Shown in pieces: positions 47,113 to 55,062 of a stretch of DNA of 64,000 nt. How positions within the stretch are numbered: the first letter of the stretch is position 1; the number at the start of each line of letters is the position of its first letter. The notes under the pieces were generated by a model that saw only the letters and a list, made by a program, of their open reading frames with translations, searched no databases and was not told the origin of the DNA. The position numbers were made by a program, and so were the translations under genes. Location of the stretch: contig JAQYMQ010000014.1 of the NCBI GenBank assembly GCA_028872475.1, positions 1 to 64,000 of the forward strand. Reading direction: 5' to 3'. The stretch comes from Eubacteriales bacterium (GTDB taxonomy: Bacteria > Bacillota > Clostridia > Peptostreptococcales > Anaerovoracaceae).

Positions 47113-47583
47113 TTATTTAATAAACTTCGCATCTACCAATTTTATATATCGATAGTCTTTATCTTCTTCATAGTCAAATGTACCTTCAACTACAATCTCA
47201 GTTCCATCAGCGATTCCATTAAATAATTCTTTTCCGTCTTTACCAACTACCTCAAATCCCTGAGCACAACATTGTGTAGCGTCTTTAATAACACACCCCT
47301 TTACTTTTCTGCCAGTTCTTTCATCAGTATATGAAATTAATGCGCCCTTGATTTTAATCGTATCTCCTTTATATTGTTGTGGATCTGCAACCATATTAAA
47401 CACTTCAGAGTAAATAACCGTAGCACTAAGCTCCGTCATATCTCTATAAGCGCTTTCCTTCTCTGATTTATTATTAGCTGATTCATTATTCCCGCATGCA
47501 GTCATTCCAAAACTAAGAATAATGACAAACATCAATAATACCAACTTTGTTTTCTTTAAAATTATACAAATTTTATTATCCAC
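47113..47583 (-). CDS. Lipoprotein accessory to the zinc-type ABC transporter
   Basis: A 156-residue protein with a signal peptide and lipobox (GMTAC). The mature domain is an OB-like fold with EVFNMVADPQQYKGDTIKIK and the motif KDATQCCAQGFEVV, found in lipoproteins encoded with metal ABC transporters. The Cys pair may bind metal. It is the last gene of the operon, 78 nt after the permease gene. Role inferred: holding or relaying zinc outside the membrane. Confidence 0.6.
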   Translation of the reverse strand: MDNKICIILKKTKLVLLMFVIILSFGMTACGNNESANNKSEKESAYRDMTELSATVIYSEVFNMVADPQQYKGDTIKIKGALISYTDERTGRKVKGCVIKDATQCCAQGFEVVGKDGKELFNGIADGTEIVVEGTFDYEEDKDYRYIKLVDAKFIK

Positions 47584-47661
47584 ATTTAATTCCTTTTCAA
47601 GATTGCTTATATTTTATCTAAACTTTCCTATCTTATTTAACTTTAATCAATTTATTTGATC

Positions 47662-48513
47662 TTATTCAACATATCTTATTTTCCCAAAAACGTATAGACT
47701 CACAAAGCCGACTATGTCGCAAACAACAATTGTAGAACCTACTGGCGTTCCTGCAACAATAGCGATAAGCATACCAAGCAGCGTACAAATTACAGAAAAT
47801 GTTGCTGAAACTATTGTAACACTTTTAAATGTTTTGCAAACTTGCATAGCAGATATTGCCGGAAATACAATTAATGCGGAAATCAACAATGTACCAACTA
47901 AGTTAATTGCTAATACTATAATCACAGAAACGATAATTGCAATAAGAGTATTGCACGCATTCACCTTTGTGCCAGTAGATCTGGCAAATTGCTCATCAAA
48001 TGTCACTGCGAATAATTTATTATACATTAATACAAAAATTGCTATAACTATTAATGAAAGAACGATGCATAAGTAAACTTCAAATTTTGTCAATGTAAGT
48101 ATTGAAAGTGAGCCGAACAAGGTCACACACACATCTCCTGATAAATTATTAGACGGACTCCAAACATTGATTATTAAATAACCTACAGCCATCGCTCCCA
48201 CCGAAAGCATCGCTATCGCCGCGTCTCCATTTATTTTGCTGTTTTGGCTCATCCTCAAGATACCTATTGCTGCAATCATAGTTATAGCTAAGACGATTGG
48301 CATATCATTTGTTACACTAAACACAGTTGCAATGGCCATAGCTCCAAATGATACATGCGACAGTCCATCACCAATAAAAGAGTATCTTTTCAGTATCAAG
48401 GTTACACCAAGCAAAGATGATGCGAGCGCTATAAGAGTTCCCACTATAATCGCATATCTAACAAATGGATATTCTAAATATTTACTTATTTCAGAAAAAA
48501 ACGACATATTCAC
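47662..48513 (-). CDS. znuB: Metal ABC transporter permease (ZnuB/TroC-like)
   Basis: A 283-residue ABC-3 family permease with eight or so hydrophobic segments; GDGLSHVSFGAMAIA, and GTLLISALIVFPAISAMQ are the family blocks. It forms the channel for zinc or manganese with the ATPase encoded 30 nt upstream. Metal specificity is inferred from the His-rich solute-binding protein. Confidence 0.9.
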   Translation of the reverse strand: MNMSFFSEISKYLEYPFVRYAIIVGTLIALASSLLGVTLILKRYSFIGDGLSHVSFGAMAIATVFSVTNDMPIVLAITMIAAIGILRMSQNSKINGDAAIAMLSVGAMAVGYLIINVWSPSNNLSGDVCVTLFGSLSILTLTKFEVYLCIVLSLIVIAIFVLMYNKLFAVTFDEQFARSTGTKVNACNTLIAIIVSVIIVLAINLVGTLLISALIVFPAISAMQVCKTFKSVTIVSATFSVICTLLGMLIAIVAGTPVGSTIVVCDIVGFVSLYVFGKIRYVE

Positions 48514-48543
48514 CTGCTATTCCCTAATAATTTAACTTAATTT

Positions 48544-49260
48544 TTATTGCTCGATATTATTTTCACCAGCACATTCACAGCATTCTACACAAGAATGACC
48601 CGTAAAGTACTCTTCTATTGTCTTTAGACTTGTATTATCACCTACCGATAATATATGTGTAGCATATTTTTCTACCGCATCCATATCATGTGAAATCATA
48701 AATATAGTCTTACCAAGTTTTGCGTTGACCCTCTGTATCAACTTATACATATTTAAACGCATATCCGGATCCAAACCAGATACAGGTTCATCCAAAAATA
48801 ATATTTCTTCTCCTGCACAAAGTGCACGAACAAGCAATACCCGTTGTCTTTGACCGCCAGAAAGTTTAGCAAAAGATTTTTTTGCTAGGTGATGAACATC
48901 CAACGTCTTCATAAGTTCATCAGCCCTCATTTTTTCTTCTTTAGAATAGAAAAAATGAAACTTTCTGGACGACTGAAAACCCGACATAACAACTTCCCTT
49001 ACAGAAGCTGGAAAATCTCTTTGTATCTGTTCTTGCTGTGGAAGATACCCAATATTGCCAAAGCCTTTATTGTCTTCAAAAATAATTTCTCCGCCTTTTT
49101 TAGGAATTAGTCCCAAAATCGTCTTTAACAAAGTAGTTTTACCAGCACCATTTTGTCCTATAACGCAGATATATTCGCCACCTTGAATCTCAAAATTAAT
49201 TTTGTCTATAAGCACTTTATTTCCATATCCAATTGCTAAATTTTCACATCTTAGAATCAT
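48544..49260 (-). CDS. znuC: Metal ABC transporter ATP-binding protein (ZnuC-like)
   Basis: A 238-residue ABC ATPase: Walker A GQNGAGKTTLLKTILG, Q-loop YLPQQEQIQRDFPA, signature LSGGQRQRVLLVRAL, Walker B EILFLDEPVSGLDP, H-loop FMISHDMDAV. The C-terminus ends in a Cys/His-rich tail (HSCVECCECAGENN), which might sense metal. It sits between the binding protein and the permease. Confidence 0.92.
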   Translation of the reverse strand: MILRCENLAIGYGNKVLIDKINFEIQGGEYICVIGQNGAGKTTLLKTILGLIPKKGGEIIFEDNKGFGNIGYLPQQEQIQRDFPASVREVVMSGFQSSRKFHFFYSKEEKMRADELMKTLDVHHLAKKSFAKLSGGQRQRVLLVRALCAGEEILFLDEPVSGLDPDMRLNMYKLIQRVNAKLGKTIFMISHDMDAVEKYATHILSVGDNTSLKTIEEYFTGHSCVECCECAGENNIEQ

Positions 49261-49288
49261 TCTGAGCCTCTTCCTGTAAATATATATT

Positions 49289-50356
49289 CTATTTCAATGC
49301 TTCCTTTAGAGTTTCAAGATTTTTCTTCATAACGTCTATATACGATATATCTTTTTTAACATCTTCTTCTGAAATTGATTGAAATGAATCTATCTTTAAT
49401 ATCTTTTGATTTTTTAACTTAGTACTTTTTTTAACTGTTTCTGCAATTTTATTGTTTGTGCCTTCAGTAACAACAATATTCTTAAGTGCTAATTTATTTA
49501 TTTTATTTGCTAAAAATGTAATTGTTTCAAAACTAGCTTCTGTTTCTGCTGAGCAACCTACAAAAGCCGCATAGTATTTTATACCGTAATCATCTGTCAA
49601 ATATCTAAACGGAAATCTATCTGCTACCACAATAGTTTTATTCGTTGCGTTTTTAGTAGTTTCTGCATACTGTTTATCCAAGGTTTCTAGCTCTTCTGTA
49701 TATTTTTTTGCATTTTTTTCATATATAGCTTTGTTATCTTTATCAACTTCACTTAATTTCTTTTCTATAATATTTACAGACTTTGCCGCCATTTTTAATG
49801 ACATCCAAATATGTTCATCATTTTCAGGTTCATCGCTATGCTCGTCATGTTTATCTTTGTCATGGTCATCATGATGTTTATCAGCATGCTCATCATGGTC
49901 TTTATCCTTGTGCTTATCGCCGTGCTCTTTATCATGATCATCATGATGCTCATGCTTCTGCATACCCTCAACAACTTCTTCTTTTTTTAAGTTGTCATCG
50001 CCAATTTCTTTCATCAAGTTAATTGCCACAAGATTTTTATTTTTTGACTCTTTTACAGCATCTTCAACCCATTCTTCAGATTCTCCACCGACATATATCA
50101 ATACATCACTGTCAGCAATTTTTGCAATATCTTCTGCTGTTGCTTGATATGAATGTAAATCAACACCATTTTTCATTAAAAAGTCTACATCTACAGATTT
50201 ATTATCAGCTCCTATAACATTTTTAGTCCAATCATAGACAGGAAATACTGTTGTCACTACCTTTATTTTATCCTTATTGTCCTTGCTTCCGCAACCAACT
50301 AATACTGATCCAGTCAATAAAAGACACATACATATTGCTATAATTTTTTTACTCAT
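49289..50356 (-). CDS. znuA: Zinc-type ABC transporter solute-binding lipoprotein with a His/Asp-rich loop
   Basis: A 355-residue cluster A-I binding protein. The lipobox is SVLVGC. Metal ligands: His in GVDLHSYQAT, His in EHIWMSLKMAA, His/Glu candidates further down. Between them (about 135-180) is a loop rich in His, Asp, Lys and Glu, with repeats of HDDHDKxHxDxH type, common in zinc-specific proteins. GGAGGG precedes the ATG. First gene of the four-gene operon. Confidence 0.92.
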   Translation of the reverse strand: MSKKIIAICMCLLLTGSVLVGCGSKDNKDKIKVVTTVFPVYDWTKNVIGADNKSVDVDFLMKNGVDLHSYQATAEDIAKIADSDVLIYVGGESEEWVEDAVKESKNKNLVAINLMKEIGDDNLKKEEVVEGMQKHEHHDDHDKEHGDKHKDKDHDEHADKHHDDHDKDKHDEHSDEPENDEHIWMSLKMAAKSVNIIEKKLSEVDKDNKAIYEKNAKKYTEELETLDKQYAETTKNATNKTIVVADRFPFRYLTDDYGIKYYAAFVGCSAETEASFETITFLANKINKLALKNIVVTEGTNNKIAETVKKSTKLKNQKILKIDSFQSISEEDVKKDISYIDVMKKNLETLKEALK

Positions 50357-50733
50357 TGCCTACCCTCCTAAGCTTTATCTAATAAATAATTTAATATGCA
50401 TGTAATTATAGCACTATTTCCATAAATTACCAGTTACCTATACCCCTATTGGTATTAGCTACAACTACCATTATAAGCCAATTCCCCTTATTTATCGGCA
50501 ATTAATTTAAAAATAGTTCTATTTACGCAATCATCTTGCACAATTCTCACGAAAAGTAAATTATATCTTGACTTTATTGTTTTGTAATATGTGCATTTAT
50601 TACCGTTATCTGCTACAATTATCCTTTATTCTGTTTCATATATATCATTAGTAATTAAATTTTATTATTATGACATTACCTCGAAAATACTATCACATAA
50701 TAATGAATTTAAGCAATCGGAAAGGAAATAAAT
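50357..50733. other. Divergent intergenic region between the zinc operon and the Cys-rich microprotein
   Basis: No ORF. It must hold the operon's promoter. ATTACCAGTTAC (50426-50437) matches 9 of 12 positions of the AdcR motif (reverse-complement GTAACTGGTAAT), and TACCA/TGGTA arms lie around it; both are weak evidence. No Zur-type box is seen. Confidence 0.35.
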
Positions 50734-50889
50734 ATGAAAGAGTGCACATTATGTAAGAATCATTCCAACGTTTTACCATTTCACGCAGGATACATCTGTG
50801 AAGATTGTATAGAATATCTGCGCGATTGGTCAACAACTAAATGCACATGCAATCATATCGATTTCTACAACAAAATTGACACCTACTAA
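50734..50889 (+). CDS. Cys-rich microprotein (51 aa), divergent from the zinc operon
   Basis: A 51-residue ORF (MKECTLCKNHSN...ICEDCIEYLRDW...CTCNH) with CxxC, CxxC and CxC pairs plus His, suggesting a small zinc ribbon. AAAGGA lies 7 nt before the ATG, and its own terminator follows. Not recognised in any family. Its place opposite the zinc uptake operon suggests a zinc buffer or zinc-sensing role, without proof. Confidence 0.65.
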   Translation: MKECTLCKNHSNVLPFHAGYICEDCIEYLRDWSTTKCTCNHIDFYNKIDTY

Positions 50890-50896
50890 TCGAGGT

Positions 50897-50942
50897 AAAA
50901 AACGACTCCCTCAACTAAATAGTCTAGTCAAGGGAGTTATTT
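50897..50942. terminator. Convergent terminator
   Basis: ACTCCCT (50905-50911) pairs with AGGGAGT (50931-50937), A-rich before and T-rich after. Confidence 0.65.
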
Positions 50943-50945
50943 ATT

Positions 50946-52277
50946 TTAATATTTATTAATAGTTTCTGAATTACATTTAGACTCATCTTCCTTTATTACC
51001 AGCCTAATCTTATCAATCCTCTTATCCTTAACACCTAGCGTAAAAGCAAAAACATTATCATACAAGTTAATTTCATGATTTTCTTTAGAACCTTCCTCTG
51101 GAATAAATCCTAGCTTATCAATAACTAAGCCCGAAATAGTTTCATTATTGTCAGAGTATATTTTAAGATTTAATTCCTTATTCACATCATCAATATACAT
51201 GCTCGCATCTACAATATATGTTCCATCCACAAGCTTAACTATAGTATCTTCATCATCGTCATATTCATCTTCAATATCGCCAACAATCTCTTCCACTATA
51301 TCTTCCATGGTAACTATTCCTGATAACCCACCATACTCGTCAATCAATATCGCCATATAATTCTTAGTAGCCTTTAAATCCTTAAGTAGCTGATCTATCT
51401 TCTTAGTTTCTGGAACAAAATATGGTTTTTTTATAATCTCATCAAGTTTAATACCTGCATAACCACTCTTGGCATATTCCACAAAAACATCCTTAATGTA
51501 TATCGTACCAATAATATCGTCTGCAGTTTCCTTATATACAGGTGCCCTACTATATCCTTCTGCAAGCATCTCCTCAACTTTTTCTATATTGAATTCATCA
51601 TAATCAATCATATAAAGCGATGTTCGCGGAGTCATTACCTCATAAGCAAGTTTATCGTCGAAAGCCATAATATTAACCATCATTTCCTGTCCGCTTTCAT
51701 TTATTACACCCTGTTGTTGACCTACTTGTAAATATGACTTCAATTCTTCTTCAGAAATCTTCTCCTCTACATCCTCAGAATATTTGCCAATCATCTTCAA
51801 CACTAATATTGATACGGCGTTTAGCAACCAAACAAAAGGTTTCAATAGCTTTGAAAATATCACTACAAAATTTATTAACACAAGCGCAATCTTGTCTGGA
51901 GTTTGTAATGCCACTCTCTTTGGTATCAACTCGCCAATAACCATCATAACAAATGACAATACCAAGACTGTTATCAAAAGAGCTACAGCCATATCGTAAG
52001 GCACACTCCACTCGTTCAACTTCCTTGACAATGCCGGCAATAATCCAATTGTAACAATTGCCGCTGAAAAAAATCTCGATAGAGCAACTCCAACCTGTAT
52101 AGTTGATAAAAATCTAGTCTGATCTAACGACATAGTTAAAATTCTTTTTGCTCTATTATTTCCTTCTTCCGCTAATGTTTCCATCCTACTCTTATTTGAT
52201 GCCACAACAGCCATCTCTGCCGCCGCAAAAATAGCATTAACAAATATTAAAATACCAATTAAAATTAATTCTGGCAT
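50946..52277 (-). CDS. Hemolysin-family (CorC/HlyC, CNNM-type) transporter protein
   Basis: A 443-residue membrane protein: CNNM domain with four hydrophobic segments (FVNAIFAAAEMAVVASNKSR; GELIPKRVALQTP), two CBS domains (YEVMTPRTSLYMIDYDE; KNYMAILIDEYGGLSGIVTMEDIVEEI is the second) and a C-terminal CorC_HlyC domain. Linked to magnesium/cobalt transport or resistance. The ATG at 52277 has GGGAG before it. Confidence 0.9.
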   Translation of the reverse strand: MPELILIGILIFVNAIFAAAEMAVVASNKSRMETLAEEGNNRAKRILTMSLDQTRFLSTIQVGVALSRFFSAAIVTIGLLPALSRKLNEWSVPYDMAVALLITVLVLSFVMMVIGELIPKRVALQTPDKIALVLINFVVIFSKLLKPFVWLLNAVSILVLKMIGKYSEDVEEKISEEELKSYLQVGQQQGVINESGQEMMVNIMAFDDKLAYEVMTPRTSLYMIDYDEFNIEKVEEMLAEGYSRAPVYKETADDIIGTIYIKDVFVEYAKSGYAGIKLDEIIKKPYFVPETKKIDQLLKDLKATKNYMAILIDEYGGLSGIVTMEDIVEEIVGDIEDEYDDDEDTIVKLVDGTYIVDASMYIDDVNKELNLKIYSDNNETISGLVIDKLGFIPEEGSKENHEINLYDNVFAFTLGVKDKRIDKIRLVIKEDESKCNSETINKY

Positions 52278-52364
52278 TATACTCCCACCGGGGTCTTCCA
52301 TATCTTTCACCTCATTACAAATTTCTATACATTATATTTGATATAATATCATATTTACCAAATT

Positions 52365-52790
52365 CTAAACAAATAAATCCCCTAATATACTGATATCTAA
52401 AATATTTTCAAAATCAATTAAAGCATTATTTTTTAAAAAGATATTTTTTTCAAAATCATTAAGTTTAATAATTTCACCCATGTACTCTTTAATTAAGCCT
52501 CCCTTTTTTAAAAGATCCTGTTCAAAGTATTTTATATAAATTGTCAAATCACTAACTCCAAGCATAGAAATTTGTGTAAGATTTCTCTCTATCTCAACAA
52601 TTTGATCATTATCAAGTGTCGGTTTTTCTTCTGTTAAACGTCCCTTTTCTATTATCGCATCTTCATGACCTGTAAGCGCTGCAAATGGAGCGAATTGTGC
52701 CGCTCTTTTTATTCTTTCCATACGTGGATGCTTAGGATTAAAGTTTTCCAAATCAATAATATCTTTATATTTCATCAGTTCATTATTCAT
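52365..52790 (-). CDS. YolD-like protein, partner of the Y-family polymerase
   Basis: A 141-residue protein with RMERIKRAAQFAPFAALTGH (YolD-like core) near the N-terminus. YolD proteins are encoded with UvrX-type Y-family polymerases on mobile elements and chromosomes and are thought to stand in for UmuD. Starts 6 nt after the polymerase stop; the ribosome binding site is weak. Confidence 0.8.
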   Translation of the reverse strand: MNNELMKYKDIIDLENFNPKHPRMERIKRAAQFAPFAALTGHEDAIIEKGRLTEEKPTLDNDQIVEIERNLTQISMLGVSDLTIYIKYFEQDLLKKGGLIKEYMGEIIKLNDFEKNIFLKNNALIDFENILDISILGDLFV

Positions 52791-52796
52791 TTATAA

Positions 52797-54284
52797 TCAC
52801 GCTCTATGACCGCCGACTTGATTATTCCTATCAATAGCAGTGGCACCTTTCTCTAAATTTTTACCCTTTAAAATAGATGCCTTACCAAACTTCTTTTTTA
52901 TCTCTATAATAACCTTTTGCAGTTCTCTTTCTTCTTGCTCTTCCTTTTCAATTTTCTCAAGCTCTTCAACACTGCAGAAAAAATCCATCTGTTTACAAGA
53001 ATATTTAGAAGGAATATCTTTTTCAAGAATAATATTATTCACTGACATATTTATTCTTCGAATAGAAAGTTCCTTCTCTACAATATCATCAAAAAGTTCC
53101 ATCAAACCATTCGTCATCCTCTTCGTTGATGATGTATATTTATCAAAAGTTTTAGTTCCATGTGAATCCTTCGGCTTTTTCCTACCATATGCATCCGTCT
53201 GAATTTCAGCGGTATATTCGCCATTTTTTAAGTTTTCTACGTCATATCCTATAGTTAAAACAACTTGATTGCACACTAAATTCTTCTCTACCAAATCCAA
53301 GCTAAGCTTCTCAATCATTTCCCACGCTACAATTCTAGCTTTCTCGTAAGGATAAGCTTCTTGTAAAACTTGCCCGGAAGCAAGACTTCTATTTTTCGGT
53401 CTATATATTTTTATATCTCTGATAATCGCAGGCTCATACCCCCACGCATGATCAATTAATAACTCTGCATTAACCCCAAACATCTTATACAGTAAATCTT
53501 CATTTTGTATAGAACACAATGCAATATCACCCATGGTAAAAAGCATCTTCTCTTCCAGTCGTCTTTGATAGCCTTTTCCTACCTGCCAAAAATCTGTAAT
53601 AGGTCTATGAGCCCACAGCTGTCTCCTATATCCCATTACATCAAGCTCAGCGATTCTCACACCGTTTTTGTCAGCTGACATACGTTTTGCCACTATATCC
53701 ATTGCAATCTTCGCAAGATATAAATTATCACCTATACCTACCGTAGCCGTAATTCCAGTCTTGTCCAATACATCCAAAATAACTTTACCCGCTAGTTCCC
53801 GTGCCGACAGCCTATATGTTTTTAAGTAATCTGTAACATCAATAAAAACTTCATCTATAGAATATATATGCATGTCCTCCGGCGCAAACCACTTAAGATA
53901 CACTTCATATATCTTTGTACTAACATCAATATATTTCCTCATTCTCGGTGGCGCTACAATATAATCAACCTCTAAATACGGATTGTTTTTCAACTCTATG
54001 TCATCATATGACTTGCCACTAAACTCGTTGCCTTGCAACATATATTGTCTATTTGCGTTCACTGTTTTTACTTGCTTAATCACTTCAAAAAGTCTAGCGC
54101 GCCCTGATATATTATACTGTTTTAACGAAGGTGACACTGCTAAACATATCGTCTTTTGTGTCCTACTTAAGTCGGCAACAACCAGATTTGTTGTCATGGG
54201 ATTAAGACCTCTTTCAATGCATTCCACGGACGCATAGAATGATTTTAAATCAATTGCAATGTATTTTTTTTGCTTATCATTCAT
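52797..54284 (-). CDS. Y-family DNA polymerase (UvrX/UmuC-like)
   Basis: A 495-residue error-prone polymerase. Catalytic motifs: YIAIDLKSFYASVECIERG (first Asp), MHIYSIDEVFIDVTDYL (SxDE). TATVGIGDNLYLAKIAMDI is the finger/palm region. The little finger domain follows and the C-terminus is basic with no clear beta-clamp motif checked. AAGGA is 6 nt before ATG 54284. A LexA-type box lies about 115 nt upstream, so SOS control is likely. Confidence 0.9.
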   Translation of the reverse strand: MNDKQKKYIAIDLKSFYASVECIERGLNPMTTNLVVADLSRTQKTICLAVSPSLKQYNISGRARLFEVIKQVKTVNANRQYMLQGNEFSGKSYDDIELKNNPYLEVDYIVAPPRMRKYIDVSTKIYEVYLKWFAPEDMHIYSIDEVFIDVTDYLKTYRLSARELAGKVILDVLDKTGITATVGIGDNLYLAKIAMDIVAKRMSADKNGVRIAELDVMGYRRQLWAHRPITDFWQVGKGYQRRLEEKMLFTMGDIALCSIQNEDLLYKMFGVNAELLIDHAWGYEPAIIRDIKIYRPKNRSLASGQVLQEAYPYEKARIVAWEMIEKLSLDLVEKNLVCNQVVLTIGYDVENLKNGEYTAEIQTDAYGRKKPKDSHGTKTFDKYTSSTKRMTNGLMELFDDIVEKELSIRRINMSVNNIILEKDIPSKYSCKQMDFFCSVEELEKIEKEEQEERELQKVIIEIKKKFGKASILKGKNLEKGATAIDRNNQVGGHRA

Positions 54285-54398
54285 AAATAATCCTTCTCCC
54301 ATATCTCTCAAAACATACAAACTATATTCATAAATATACTCTGAAAATATTCATAAAATACATTTAATATATTTTATCATTTCCAAACAAAAACTGAA

Positions 54399-54412
54399 AG
54401 AACATATGTTTG
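54399..54412. promoter_or_regulatory. LexA (SOS) box upstream of the Y-family polymerase
   Basis: AGAACATATGTTTG matches 12 of 14 positions of the Gram-positive LexA site CGAACATATGTTCG, including both GAAC-type cores except one base. It sits before the polymerase/YolD pair. Confidence 0.7.
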
Positions 54413-54551
54413 TTTTTACGAATATTATCATATATAGTGACATAATTATCAGATAAGTTTAAAATGTAATAAACACTAAATAATTTATGAGTTACTAACA
54501 AAAGATTAAATTACATAAAAATAATAACTTTATAATTCAAGGAGGTTAACT

Positions 54552-54773
54552 ATGCCACATGTAGATATTCAAATGCTTGCTGGAAGAGATGAATCAACTA
54601 AAGAAAGAGTTGCCAAGGCTGTAACAGCAACTGTACTAAAAGAACTAGGTTGTGATCCAAGCCATCTTTCCGTAGCAATACACGATTTTCAGAAAAAAGA
54701 CTGGAATACATTTGCAGATACTGTAAACGAGGATAAAATCTATACAGGTAAGCTTTTTAAGTTTGAGGAGTAA
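54552..54773 (+). CDS. 4-oxalocrotonate tautomerase family protein
   Basis: A 73-residue protein starting MPHVDIQMLAGRDESTKERV; after Met removal, Pro-1 becomes the catalytic base of the tautomerase superfamily. TATVLKELGCDPSHLSVAIHD is the family middle. Function outside the fold is unknown. AAGGAGG precedes the ATG. Single gene with terminator. Confidence 0.85.
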   Translation: MPHVDIQMLAGRDESTKERVAKAVTATVLKELGCDPSHLSVAIHDFQKKDWNTFADTVNEDKIYTGKLFKFEE

Positions 54774-54810
54774 TAGATACAAAAATTAATAGGATAATAA
54801 TAAATCCACG

Positions 54811-54843
54811 AAAACGAGCCGTTATATACTGCTCGTTTTTTAT
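54811..54843 (+). terminator. Terminator of the tautomerase gene
   Basis: AACGAGC pairs with GCTCGTT around a loop, followed by TTTTT on the plus strand. Confidence 0.75.
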
Positions 54844-54991
54844 TTTATACTGTATATCTTTGCATATCCTTCTACACTGTTTCATTATCATTTTCTCTAA
54901 ACTTTATACGTAAGCTATTACTCACAAAAATATCATGCAAGATTGCAATAACAGTATTGTCATTTTTAAAATGTAATGTTAAAATTTTATT

Positions 54992-55007
54992 GTTAGCACA
55001 AGCTAAC
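54992..55007. promoter_or_regulatory. Operator-like inverted repeat GTTAG-N6-CTAAC
   Basis: GTTAG (54992-54996), CACAAG, CTAAC (55003-55007). It overlaps a candidate promoter (TTGTTA at 54990, TAATTT at 55013, 17-nt spacer) of the following FMN-domain protein. It has the same half sites and spacing as the site at 4065-4080. Confidence 0.5.
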
Positions 55008-55062
55008 TTATGTAATTTATAGTTTGTTTTTATATGAGGAGTTTAAAAAGGGGATTTAAAGC

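Noticed and set aside
49783..50022. Plus-strand ORF with His/Tyr-rich repeats opposite znuA
   Set aside because: It is the antisense of the His/Asp-rich loop and has no start signal.
50426..50437. AdcR-type zinc operator upstream of znuA
   Set aside because: Only 9 of 12 positions match and no regulator is in the window; kept as a remark in the intergenic entry, not as an operator.
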